Source: a bacterium
GTDB lineage: Bacteria; Patescibacteriota; UBA1384; XYA2-FULL-43-10; 1-14-0-10-43-13
Length of the DNA stretch: 11,400 nt
Direction: 5' to 3'
NCBI GenBank assembly: GCA_030649445.1
Contig: JAUSKR010000020.1
Location: 1-11,400, forward strand
In this document: one piece after another, positions 5,492 through 11,400 of the stretch
Layout of the letters: each line of letters opens with the position of its first letter
Position numbering within the stretch: the stretch's first letter is position 1
The notes under the pieces: generated by a model
Told to the model about the DNA's origin: nothing
Database searches by the model: none
Seen by the model: only the letters and a program-made list of their open reading frames with translations
Translations under genes and position numbers: made by a program

Positions 5492-5524
5492 GCGAGCGGC
5501 GTCCCTATGCGGGGCGCCGCTCGC
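5492..5524. terminator. Very stable G+C-rich hairpin between convergent genes, terminator-like
   Basis: GCGAGCGGCGTCCC (5492-5505) and GGGGCGCCGCTCGC (5511-5524) pair over 14 positions (one T-G) around a 5-base loop TATGC. It lies between the 3' ends of the MazG-like gene (+) and the minus-strand pair. No T tract follows on either strand, so a bidirectional transcription block is plausible but not proven. Confidence 0.45.
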
Positions 5525-5537
5525 GCGGTCGGGTGGG

Positions 5538-5750
5538 CTAGCTTTGCCCATCTTTTGCTTCCTTGTTCGAGTTTCCCCCACTTCTCGATCTGGCTGTTGG
5601 GTCAGTTGTCGATCCAGTGCGGTCCGCGATGAATCGGATCACGGTTTGTCCGAGTCTGATCAGGCCGCCGACGGCGAACACGATCAAAAAGCTGACGACC
5701 AGATTCAGCCCGTAAATGGCAATCCCGAGCGGTCTCAGCCAGCTAGGCAT
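5538..5750 (-). CDS. Small membrane protein, second gene of the G+C-rich minus-strand pair
   Basis: This 70-residue protein is read from ATG 5750, which overlaps the last eight bases of the upstream gene (ATGCCTAG, where TAG is the upstream stop). AAGGAG stands 11 bases before it, inside the upstream gene. The longer open frame upstream of this ATG is only a shadow of the other gene. The product has a hydrophobic stretch at residues about 8-42 (LGIAIYGLNLVVSFLIVFAV, then GGLIRLGQTVIRF), long enough for one helix or a hairpin. It ends in a hydrophilic tail of about 27 residues rich in Ser, Thr, Arg and Gly. I know no family for it. Base composition (about 58% G+C in a sampled 60 bases) is higher than in the neighbouring genes. 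Confidence 0.6.
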   Translation of the reverse strand: MPSWLRPLGIAIYGLNLVVSFLIVFAVGGLIRLGQTVIRFIADRTGSTTDPTARSRSGGNSNKEAKDGQS

Positions 5751-5979
5751 TTCTGATCGAGCTCCTTGCCAGTCGGCGGATGTTGATCCACGCGACGATG
5801 ATGCTAGTGACCGCGTAGAAGACGATGCCGTTGACACCGTCAGCGACGGTCGGGTCAGCGTTGAACCGCCCATGAAGGGCAGCGCTGGTCAGAGCGACGA
5901 TCGATGAGACAAAAGAGCCGAGAAAGGTCCAGACGGCAAGTCCCGCACCGTAGTCCGTCCAATTCCATTTCCTAGGCAT
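5743..5979 (-). CDS. Small membrane protein, first gene of the G+C-rich minus-strand pair
   Basis: This 78-residue protein starts at ATG 5979 with AAAGGAG seven bases upstream and a good promoter at 6010-6038, so the gene is well supported. It begins MPRKWNWTDYGAG, followed by a helix of about residues 13-35 (LAVWTFLGSFVSSIVALTSA), a polar loop with HGRFNADPTVADG, a second helix of about 48-67 (GIVFYAVTSIIVAWINI) and a basic end RRLARSSIRNA. Two helices with both ends basic fit a hairpin with its loop outside. It overlaps the next gene by eight bases, implying coupled translation. Function and family are unknown to me. The contrast in base composition with secA and gpmI suggests separate ancestry, which is inference. 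Confidence 0.65.
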   Translation of the reverse strand: MPRKWNWTDYGAGLAVWTFLGSFVSSIVALTSAALHGRFNADPTVADGVNGIVFYAVTSIIVAWINIRRLARSSIRNA

Positions 5980-6009
5980 GACCCAGCTCCTTTCGCTTTG
6001 GTCGCCAAT

Positions 6010-6038
6010 AATATAACAGATAATCGGAAAAATGTCTA
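6010..6038 (-). promoter_or_regulatory. Promoter for the minus-strand small-membrane pair
   Basis: On the minus strand, TAGACA (6038-6033) is followed after 17 bases by TATATT (6015-6010), preceded by TGT as an extended -10. The expected start is near 6003, giving a leader of about 24 bases with the SD AAAGGAG. Confidence 0.6.
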
Positions 6039-6042
6039 CTTT

Positions 6043-6157
6043 CAGGACTTACACATAAACTCGTAGACCACGCTTCAGCGTGTTGGGATTACGTACAACA
6101 AAAATGTTTAATCCAGCCCTAACAAGCTAAAGCTTGCACTATGGTGCGTAAGTCCTG
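6043..6157. repeat. REP-like palindrome pair bounded by a 10-bp inverted repeat
   Basis: CAGGACTTAC (6043-6052) returns as GTAAGTCCTG (6148-6157). Inside are GTAG (6063-6066) with CACGCTTCAGCGTG (6069-6082), and CAAGCTAAAGCTTG (6123-6136). These two palindromes are the reverse complements of units at 1878-1891 and 1913-1926 before secA. The element fills the space between the divergent promoters of the minus-strand pair and gpmI. Confidence 0.65.
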
Positions 6158-6161
6158 TACT

Positions 6162-6189
6162 TTGACCAATAGTTGACTGATGCTATAAT
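6162..6189 (+). promoter_or_regulatory. Promoter of gpmI
   Basis: TTGACC (6162-6167), a 16-base spacer and TATAAT (6184-6189) preceded by TGC form a near-consensus sigma-70-type promoter with an extended -10. The leader would be about 20 bases. It is the best promoter in the window. Confidence 0.7.
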
Positions 6190-6206
6190 AGTGGTGCATC
6201 TAAAAC

Positions 6207-6212
6207 GGGAGG
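6207..6212 (+). promoter_or_regulatory. SD that fixes the GTG start of gpmI
   Basis: GGGAGG is four bases before GTG 6217. An ATG at 6215 overlaps it but is in another frame. Confidence 0.6.
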
Positions 6213-6216
6213 TAAT

Positions 6217-7779
6217 GTGTCAACAAAAGTAATGCTCATCATTCTTGATGGCTGGGGTTTGTCCGGCGCTGAAGTCGGCAATTCGCCGCTTCTGGCCAAG
6301 ACACCGACGATGGACTACATCTATACAAATTATCCCAAGACATCACTTACCGCATCTGGTCTCGAAGTCGGACTTTCACCCGGCGAACCAGGTAATTCAG
6401 AGGTCGGTCATATGAATATCGGCTCCGGCCGGGTCGCCTGGGAAAATCTGCCCCGGATTGATTTGGTGATCGAGTCGGGCGAATTTGCTGAAAAGGATGC
6501 TCTCAAAAACGCCATTGAAGCGACCAAGAAAAATAATTCTGCTCTGCATTTAGTTGGCTTGGTTTCCGATGGTGGCGTTCATTCGCACATCAGACATCTT
6601 TTTGCATTTCTCGAAGCGGCGAGCAAGGCAAAAATTGACAAGGTTTATGTTCATTTTATCACTGACGGCCGCGATACGGCACCAGAGGCAGCGAAAAAAT
6701 TTGTTGATCAACTTGAAGAAGCATTCAAAAAGTATGGTCGAGGTACTGTTGCGACAATGATCGGCCGTTACTTTGCGATGGACCGAGATAAAAACTGGGA
6801 CCGCCAGAAAAAAGCCTTTGATCTCTTCACTAAAAATGTCGGTGCAAAATATGAAAACATTACTGCCGCGATCGAAGCGAATTACAAAAATGGCAAAAAT
6901 GATGAAAATATTGAGCCATCAGTCATCGGCGAAGGTGGTATGGTGGCGGCCAACGACACCATTATTCTTTTCAATCACCGGAGTGACCGCTCGCGCCAGA
7001 TCTTATCACTTTTTTCAGGCGCTGAAGGAGCCCAGATTCCGGCCGGATTGACATTGCTGACAATGACGCAATATCAAAAAGACCAAAAAGCGGCGGTAAT
7101 TTTTCCACCGGAAAATCTGGAAAACACCCTGTCAGAGATAATAGCCCGCAATAATATTCGTCAATTTCATACTGCCGAGACGGAAAAATATGCTCATGTG
7201 ACCTATTTCTTCAAATGCGGTATTGAAGCGGCTTTGACAAATGAAACCGATGTCGTCGTACCGTCAAAAAAATCGCCGACCTACGACAAGATTCCAGAAA
7301 TGTCGGCGCCGGAGGTGACGGAGAAACTACTTGGAGCGATCAGGGAAAATTATGAATTTGTTGTTGTCAACTTTGCCAATGGCGATATGGTCGGGCATAC
7401 CGGAGTGGCCGAAGCCGGGGTTAAGGCCTGTGAAGCCGTCGATGCCTGCTTGGCTCAGATTTTGCCGCTGGCCTCGGAACATGGCTACAAGGTGTTTATA
7501 ACGGCTGATCATGGCAATTGTGAAATGATGGTTGATGAGATGACTAAACAGCCGCACAAGGAACACACAACCAATCCTGTCCCGCTTGTCTATCTCGATT
7601 TTGTCAAGAAGCCTTATCAGTTCGTCGCGACAGAATTTCCAAATGCCGATTATATTCAGTATGCTACCGGGACCCCTATCGGAGTCCTCGCCGACATGGC
7701 ACCATCAATATTGGCAAATCTAGAGCTCGAAAAAAGTGCTGAAATGGACGGGATGGATTTAACTACCGCGATGATATAA
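6217..7779 (+). CDS. gpmI: 2,3-bisphosphoglycerate-independent phosphoglycerate mutase
   Basis: This 520-residue cytoplasmic enzyme interconverts 3- and 2-phosphoglycerate in glycolysis, using two Mn ions and a phosphoserine intermediate. The family's usual length is about 510. Visible landmarks include LIILDGWG (metal ligand Asp11), PGNSEVGH with the nucleophile Ser61, VHSHIRHL (residues 121-128), TDGRDT (149-154), GRYFAMDRD with Arg184 and Arg190, the FANGDMVGHTG metal site, TADHGN, and the final HTTNPVPL. The start is GTG, since MSTKVMLIILDGWG matches the usual N-terminus and an SD precedes it. It has its own near-consensus promoter. No other glycolytic gene is in the window, and the next gene is ftsE, separated by 113 bases of A+T-rich repeat. 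All catalytic residues I can check are present, so it should be active. Confidence 0.96.
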   Translation: MSTKVMLIILDGWGLSGAEVGNSPLLAKTPTMDYIYTNYPKTSLTASGLEVGLSPGEPGNSEVGHMNIGSGRVAWENLPRIDLVIESGEFAEKDALKNAIEATKKNNSALHLVGLVSDGGVHSHIRHLFAFLEAASKAKIDKVYVHFITDGRDTAPEAAKKFVDQLEEAFKKYGRGTVATMIGRYFAMDRDKNWDRQKKAFDLFTKNVGAKYENITAAIEANYKNGKNDENIEPSVIGEGGMVAANDTIILFNHRSDRSRQILSLFSGAEGAQIPAGLTLLTMTQYQKDQKAAVIFPPENLENTLSEIIARNNIRQFHTAETEKYAHVTYFFKCGIEAALTNETDVVVPSKKSPTYDKIPEMSAPEVTEKLLGAIRENYEFVVVNFANGDMVGHTGVAEAGVKACEAVDACLAQILPLASEHGYKVFITADHGNCEMMVDEMTKQPHKEHTTNPVPLVYLDFVKKPYQFVATEFPNADYIQYATGTPIGVLADMAPSILANLELEKSAEMDGMDLTTAMI

Positions 7780-7785
7780 AATATT

Positions 7786-7790
7786 AGGAG
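7786..7790 (+). promoter_or_regulatory. Stranded SD-like site after gpmI
   Basis: AGGAG is followed by AAAATAATTTCG with no start codon in range. It may be the former ribosome site of ftsE, now separated from it by the repeat at 7811-7906. Confidence 0.25.
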
Positions 7791-7810
7791 AAAATAATTT
7801 CGCATTTTCC

Positions 7811-7906
7811 ATTTTACAATTTTTCATTAATTTATCATTTTTAAATTTAGCAATTAATAAAAGAGCAATTAATGTGAAATGAAAAATGATTAATGAAAAA
7901 TAAAAT
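7811..7906. repeat. Imperfect A+T-rich inverted repeat reaching into the ftsE start
   Basis: The left half contains TTTTTCATTAATTTATCATT; the right half contains its imperfect complement AAAAATGATTAATGAAAAA. The centre has CAATTAAT twice. The right half covers the ftsE start at 7893. The 7780-7892 gap holds only this repeat and the SD-like site. Confidence 0.55.
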
Positions 7907-8669
7907 CATGACAGATTTAGATATAAAACAAAAAAACAAAACTGTTAAGGCGGAACCAGATAAAGTAAAAAAAGCTGATGAAAGTGTTGTCATCGAATTT
8001 CAAAACGTTTCCAAAAAATATTCCGCCAATATCGAAGCAATTCATGACGTTTCTTTCAATGTTTTAATCGGTGAATTTATTTCTTTGGTCGGTCCATCCG
8101 GCGCTGGTAAATCAACGCTGGTTAAATTACTAACCTGCGAGGAGAAACCAACTGGCGGTAAAATTCTTGTTGCTGGCCGAGACATCTCGGAGTTGAAAAA
8201 GAAGGAGCTACCATTTTTCCGGCGTAAGGTCGGGGTAATTTTCCAGGATTTCAAACTACTCCCCAAAAAAACTGTCTATGAGAACATTGCCTTTGCCCTC
8301 GAGGTATGCGATGCACCTGACAGTGAAATTAAAGAAAAAGTGCCAAAAATTATCGACCTTGTCGGACTGACCAATCGGGCTTTTTCTTTTACCGAGGAAC
8401 TATCTGGCGGTGAGAAACAGCGTGTCTCGATCGCTCGGGCGCTGGTTCACAATCCTAAATTACTGATTGCCGATGAACCGACTGGCAATCTTGACCCGGT
8501 CTCGACTTGGGAAATTATCGAATTACTGTTTAAGATTAATAAGCAGGGCACGATCGTCTTGTTGGCGAGCCATGATAAAGAAGTCGTCGATTCTTTGCAA
8601 AAGAGAGTGATCACAATGAAAGATGGTAAGGTCGTTTCTGACCAACAAAAAGGGAAATACAACCTGTAG
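7893..8669 (+). CDS. ftsE: Cell-division ABC transporter ATPase FtsE
   Basis: FtsE is the cytoplasmic ATPase of the FtsEX complex, which activates peptidoglycan hydrolases at the division site. Seen in order: IEFQNVSKKYSANIEAIHDV, Walker A GPSGAGKST (residues 67-75), Q-loop Gln118 in VIFQDF, signature LSGGEKQ (170-176), Walker B LLIADEP with Asp194 and Glu195, the FtsE-typical PTGNLDP, and H-loop His227 in ASHD. The total is 258 residues against the usual 220-230; the excess is a Lys-rich N-terminal extension of about 32 residues. That region overlaps an A+T-rich repeat, and ATG 7908 is an alternative start that removes five residues. There is no SD. ftsX follows after 121 bases. The identification rests on the sequence and on the adjacent ftsX. 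Confidence 0.94.
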   Translation: MKNKIMTDLDIKQKNKTVKAEPDKVKKADESVVIEFQNVSKKYSANIEAIHDVSFNVLIGEFISLVGPSGAGKSTLVKLLTCEEKPTGGKILVAGRDISELKKKELPFFRRKVGVIFQDFKLLPKKTVYENIAFALEVCDAPDSEIKEKVPKIIDLVGLTNRAFSFTEELSGGEKQRVSIARALVHNPKLLIADEPTGNLDPVSTWEIIELLFKINKQGTIVLLASHDKEVVDSLQKRVITMKDGKVVSDQQKGKYNL

Positions 8670-8683
8670 CCAGAGGCTACAGG
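8663..8683. repeat. Perfect 9-bp hairpin over the ftsE stop codon
   Basis: CCTGTAGCC (8663-8671), loop AGA, then GGCTACAGG (8675-8683). It includes the stop TAG (8667-8669). The GTAG/CTAC ends recall the REP units before secA. No T tract follows, so a terminator role is weakly supported. Confidence 0.55.
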
Positions 8684-8790
8684 AATTTAAAATTTTCAAT
8701 TTAAAATTTGAAAATAATGATCAATGTTTGAAAATTTAATATTAAAACATTTAAAATTGTTTTTAAATTCTAAATTTTAAATTCTAAATT
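8684..8790. repeat. A+T-rich word repeat filling the ftsE-ftsX gap
   Basis: Nearly the whole gap is built from variants of AATTTAAAATTT and AAATTCTAAATT in both orientations, running up to the ftsX ATG at 8791. No SD or promoter is visible. Confidence 0.55.
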
Positions 8791-9702
8791 ATGCAGCTAT
8801 TTACAACTCTAACCCGGATTACCAAAACAGCCCTGATTTCGCTCTGGCGGAACCGCTGGCTTTCACTGGCGGCAACACTGGTGATGATTTTGACTCTTTT
8901 CACTGTTTCCTTTTTTACTTGTTTGCTTCTAATGGTCAATTCAACTACAACAATGCTTCGAAGCAAAGTTGATATTTCCGTTTATTTCAATGATTCTGTC
9001 TCGAATGATCAGATTTTTTCAATCGAAAATACTCTGCTGGCGCGGTCAGATGTTAAATCAGTTGATTATATTTCCAAAGAAAAAGCTTTGGAAGTCTGGC
9101 GCAGTCAAAATACCGATAACACTCAACTGCGAGATATTATTAACGATGCTTATAATCCTCTGCCGCGCAGCCTCGAGATCAAGACAGATCAGCCGGAAGA
9201 TCTGGAGGGGGTCAATACCTTTTTAAGTTCGACCGATTACAAACCTTTGATAAAAGAAATCAGCTATCGCAAAAACAAAGATTTGGTCGACCGGCTGATC
9301 AAAATTACGACTTTTATTAAGTATGTCGGCTGGATTTTGTCTGGTTTGTTTGTGATCATTTCAATCCTAATTATTTACAATACGATCCGTCTGACGATTT
9401 ATGCCAGAAGCGAAGAGATTGAGATTATGAAACTAGTTGGAGCGTCGGACTGGTATGTCCAGGGACCGTTTATTTTGGAAGGCGTCGTCTACGGAATTTT
9501 AGCGGCAATAATTTCTTCGCTGATACTATATCTGGCGGCACAATTATTCTTACCGGCGGCTGGAAATTATCTTGGTGTCGCCAATGTCAGCACACTCATC
9601 TCCAATATTAGTTTTTTTGCTATAATAGTAATTCAGCTTCTCGTCGGTATCTTTTTGGGAACACTTTGCTCGGTCTTCGCCGTCAAGAAACACCTCAAAT
9701 AG
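8791..9702 (+). CDS. ftsX: Cell-division ABC transporter permease FtsX
   Basis: This 303-residue integral membrane protein is the transmembrane partner of FtsE. It has the FtsX layout: a cytoplasmic N-terminus with the basic LWRNRW, helix 1 (about residues 25-49), an extracytoplasmic domain (50-170) with VDISVYFND and VKSVDYISKEKALEVW, then helices at about 176-198, 226-253 and 273-297. The conserved segment NTIRLTIYARSEEIEIMKLVGASDWYV (198-224) is split here only for description and fits the coupling region. The large outer loop is where FtsX contacts hydrolases or their adaptors in other bacteria. The start ATG has no SD and follows an A+T-rich repeat. The stop is followed after 32 bases by the hydrolase GTG. 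Length and topology are normal. Confidence 0.93.
   Translation: MQLFTTLTRITKTALISLWRNRWLSLAATLVMILTLFTVSFFTCLLLMVNSTTTMLRSKVDISVYFNDSVSNDQIFSIENTLLARSDVKSVDYISKEKALEVWRSQNTDNTQLRDIINDAYNPLPRSLEIKTDQPEDLEGVNTFLSSTDYKPLIKEISYRKNKDLVDRLIKITTFIKYVGWILSGLFVIISILIIYNTIRLTIYARSEEIEIMKLVGASDWYVQGPFILEGVVYGILAAIISSLILYLAAQLFLPAAGNYLGVANVSTLISNISFFAIIVIQLLVGIFLGTLCSVFAVKKHLK
9618..9626 (+). promoter_or_regulatory. Possible extended -10 promoter inside the end of ftsX
   Basis: TGCTATAATAGT (9618-9629) is identical over 12 bases to the gpmI -10 region (6181-6192). There is no -35, so only an extended -10 promoter could work here. It would serve the hydrolase and ctpA. Confidence 0.3.
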
Positions 9703-9730
9703 TTAAAAGTCGAAAGTTAAAAGTTAAAAG
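9701..9730 (+). repeat. Tandem AGTTAAAA-type word repeat between ftsX and the hydrolase
   Basis: AGTTAAAA occurs three times, once with a short CGA break. It begins on the ftsX stop codon and ends five bases before the chosen hydrolase start. The reverse complement resembles the repeat before secA (1953-1984). Confidence 0.6.
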
Positions 9731-9734
9731 CAGG

Positions 9735-10979
9735 GTGAAAATAGCTAAACAAAAATTTTATAAAATCATTTCCTTGGTGATCGTCATGGCGGTTTTTCTG
9801 ATGCCAATTTCGGCTTCGGCTCTGACCTCGGCGCAATTAAAGGCGCAGCAGGAGTATTACGCTCAGCAAGCGGCGGCGGCGAGAGCTCAAGCGGCAGCCA
9901 AAGCTCAGCAAGCGGCGCAGATCAAACAACAATTAAACATTGTTGGCTCGCAAATTTATCAAACTCAGTCAGCGATAAATTTAACAATAAGCCAGGTTGC
10001 TGACACAAATGCGCGGATTGCCCAAATCGAAGCCGATATTAAAATGCAGGAAGATAATTTAAACGCTGAGCAAAGTAAGCTTTCTAATGTAGTCGCCTCA
10101 TGGTATATGAGTGGCCGATCGTCAGGTTTTTTCGAAGCGATTATCGGTTCAAACAACTTCTCGGATATTATTGATCAACAACAGTATTACGATTCGGTCA
10201 GAGGGCAGATTCAAAATCAGATGGACAAAATCACTCAGCTCAAAGCTGATCTGAACAGCCAAAAAACGGATCAACAGAATCAGCTGGCATCGCTAAACGA
10301 TCTCAAAAATGATCAAACGGCTCAAAAAAGTGATCTGGCCGAGAAAAAATCAATTCAAAATCAACTTCTGACTGATGCCAACGGTGCCATCAGCGATTTA
10401 AATAACCAAGCGGCACAGGCCGAGGCCAAAGCGACCGAGATCAGAAAAATTTTGATCCAAATTTATAGTGGCAGTGGTACGCCTCAGGGCAACGGACTGA
10501 TTTCAAGTGTTGATAACAGCTGGTATTATAACCAACAAAATTATACCACTCCTCTTATTGGCGCCAGTGATTTTACTTATTCGAATCCTTTGACGATCGC
10601 TCTAGCCGGCTGTCTCGTGACCTCCTTCGCGATGGTGGCAACCAAGATGGGCCATCCGATTACTCCGCCCAGCGTCGTCAATAATTCCCATTTCGTTTAT
10701 GGCAGTTGGATGTACTTTACTTCCGGTATCGGTGTCAGTTTCAATTCAAGCACCCGGGTGAATTGGGACACAGTCAACAGCGAACTTGCTCGCAACCGTC
10801 CGGTCATTGTCAGTGTCTATACCGGAAGTGGACCTGTTTATAACTCCGATGGTTCAAACCATTTTATTGTCATCAAAGGTGTTTCGAATGGCAAATATAT
10901 TATTCATGACCCATACTGGACGAGCAGTAGCTATAACTTAACCAGCGTAAAGTCGATGAAGGTGCTAAGTGACTGGTAG
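9735..10979 (+). CDS. Secreted coiled-coil protein with C39-like cysteine peptidase domain; probable FtsEX-controlled peptidoglycan hydrolase
   Basis: I take GTG 9735 as the start (414 aa): it opens a good signal peptide, basic KIAKQKFYK, then a hydrophobic core and a cleavage site at SASA-L (about residue 29/30). The open frame upstream only reads the tandem repeat and the end of ftsX. Residues about 32-245 form an Ala/Gln-rich coiled coil with the PcsB/CwlO-like block ASWYMSGRSSGFFEAIIGS and NFSDIIDQ (121-147). The C-terminal domain (about 262-414) fits Peptidase_C39_2: Cys293 in AGCLVTSFAM, His376 in NHFIVIKGV and Asp392 in IHDPYW, with Gln267/268 as a possible oxyanion residue. PcsB and CwlO carry CHAP or NlpC/P60 domains instead. 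Position after ftsEX and the shared coiled coil suggest that FtsEX gates its cleavage of peptidoglycan peptides, which is inference. Confidence 0.85.
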   Translation: MKIAKQKFYKIISLVIVMAVFLMPISASALTSAQLKAQQEYYAQQAAAARAQAAAKAQQAAQIKQQLNIVGSQIYQTQSAINLTISQVADTNARIAQIEADIKMQEDNLNAEQSKLSNVVASWYMSGRSSGFFEAIIGSNNFSDIIDQQQYYDSVRGQIQNQMDKITQLKADLNSQKTDQQNQLASLNDLKNDQTAQKSDLAEKKSIQNQLLTDANGAISDLNNQAAQAEAKATEIRKILIQIYSGSGTPQGNGLISSVDNSWYYNQQNYTTPLIGASDFTYSNPLTIALAGCLVTSFAMVATKMGHPITPPSVVNNSHFVYGSWMYFTSGIGVSFNSSTRVNWDTVNSELARNRPVIVSVYTGSGPVYNSDGSNHFIVIKGVSNGKYIIHDPYWTSSSYNLTSVKSMKVLSDW

Positions 10980-11015
10980 TTTGTCAGGACCAAGAATTAA
11001 GTATTTAGTGTAGAT

Positions 11016-11022
11016 AAAGGAG
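11016..11022 (+). promoter_or_regulatory. SD for the S41 peptidase gene
   Basis: AAAGGAG lies nine bases before ATG 11032 and supports that start. Confidence 0.65.
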
Positions 11023-11031
11023 AAATTGTAA

Positions 11032-11400
11032 ATGGTTGCTCCAAAGTTTAAATTTGGCACAAGGGTTTTTAAGAGAACGACAATTTTTACACTGGCGCTG
11101 GTAATTTTGTTCGGCACATTTGTCTGGGGTTACGGCTATGGCCAAAAGGGCAAGTCAATCTTTGGATTGACGCCAACTGTAACCAATACGGAAGTCGGCA
11201 TGCCATCCGATCTTGATTTTTCTCTTTATTGGCAGGCCTGGAACAAGTTAAAATCTGATTCTGTTTTTAATACCGACACGAAATTGATGATTTACAATTC
11301 GATTTCTGGCCTGCTGTCCTCAGTCAACGATCCTTATACCGTTTTTTTCACACCGGATGACAACAAGCTCTTCCAACAGAATATTCAAGGTCAATTTGAC
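11032..11400 (+). CDS. ctpA: S41-family carboxy-terminal processing peptidase, N-terminal fragment (3' end outside window)
   Basis: The frame is open from ATG 11032 to the window end (123 residues). It starts with a basic segment (KFKFGTRVFKRT), then one hydrophobic helix of about residues 16-37 (TIFTLALVILFGTFVWGYGY), a signal anchor or signal peptide. Then comes the N-terminal helical region of CtpA/CtpB-type proteases: SLYWQAWNKLKSD, followed by LMIYNSISGLLSSVNDPYTVFFTPDD, the family's very typical GL..S..DPYT.F..P pattern. Next should come the PDZ domain and the Ser-Lys dyad. S41 proteases trim or degrade proteins outside the membrane. It follows the hydrolase by 52 bases. The ctpA symbol is by family resemblance; the catalytic part is not in view. 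Confidence 0.85.
   Translation, partial: MVAPKFKFGTRVFKRTTIFTLALVILFGTFVWGYGYGQKGKSIFGLTPTVTNTEVGMPSDLDFSLYWQAWNKLKSDSVFNTDTKLMIYNSISGLLSSVNDPYTVFFTPDDNKLFQQNIQGQFD

Noticed and set aside
5751..5873. N-terminal extension of the 70-residue minus-strand gene up to 5873
   Set aside because: The extra residues are Ser/Thr/Arg-rich and read entirely within the upstream gene; ATG 5750 has an SD and a stop-start overlap.
5544..5907. Two plus-strand ORFs (5544-5756 and 5716-5907) in the G+C-rich island
   Set aside because: They have no SD and give low-complexity, charge-rich peptides. The minus-strand pair on the same bases has SDs, a promoter and membrane helices.
9666..9734. Longer start for the hydrolase, inside ftsX
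   Set aside because: It reads ftsX and the tandem repeat in another frame and would bury the signal peptide behind about 23 basic residues.

Overview
The window reads as a stretch of a small, densely packed bacterial genome, most likely a Patescibacteria/CPR-type organism. This is an inference from gene content: a compact serS, hpf, secA, gpmI, ftsE-ftsX-hydrolase-ctpA set, many tiny membrane ORFs, few Shine-Dalgarno (SD) sites, and junctions filled with low-complexity A+T-rich repeats. TGA ends serS and hpf, so the standard bacterial code (table 11) applies.

Left part (1-1981): the 3' end of serS is followed by a GxxExxY/PDDEXK_3 ORF enclosed by a 38-bp inverted repeat that reaches its start and stop codons. 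Next come hpf, with a strong SD, and a palindrome-rich 3' region. A four-helix membrane protein of unknown role lies on the minus strand. The secA leader holds four short palindromes with GTAG/CTAC tetranucleotides in alternating orientation, the layout of REPINs.

Middle (1994-5457): a full-length secA carries two in-frame palindromic repeat insertions and a third low-complexity insertion in its C-terminal linker. It is followed by two small membrane ORFs (62 and 40 aa) and a MazG-like nucleotide pyrophosphohydrolase.

Island (5490-6160): a G+C-rich minus-strand pair of small membrane proteins (78 and 70 aa) has its own good promoter. A strong hairpin lies at its 3' side and a REP-like pair at its 5' side, next to the gpmI promoter. 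This is the least explained part of the window.

Right part (6162-11400): gpmI (glycolysis) is followed by ftsE, ftsX, a secreted coiled-coil plus C39-like cysteine peptidase, and the 5' end of an S41 carboxy-terminal protease. The last four form a coherent cell-envelope and division module. FtsEX would gate the hydrolase by analogy with FtsEX-PcsB and FtsEX-CwlO, and the S41 protease would act in the same envelope compartment.

The strongest unusual signals are the repeats: the inverted-repeat ORF cassette, the coding palindromes in secA, the REPIN-like clusters, and locus-specific word repeats placed at gene starts.
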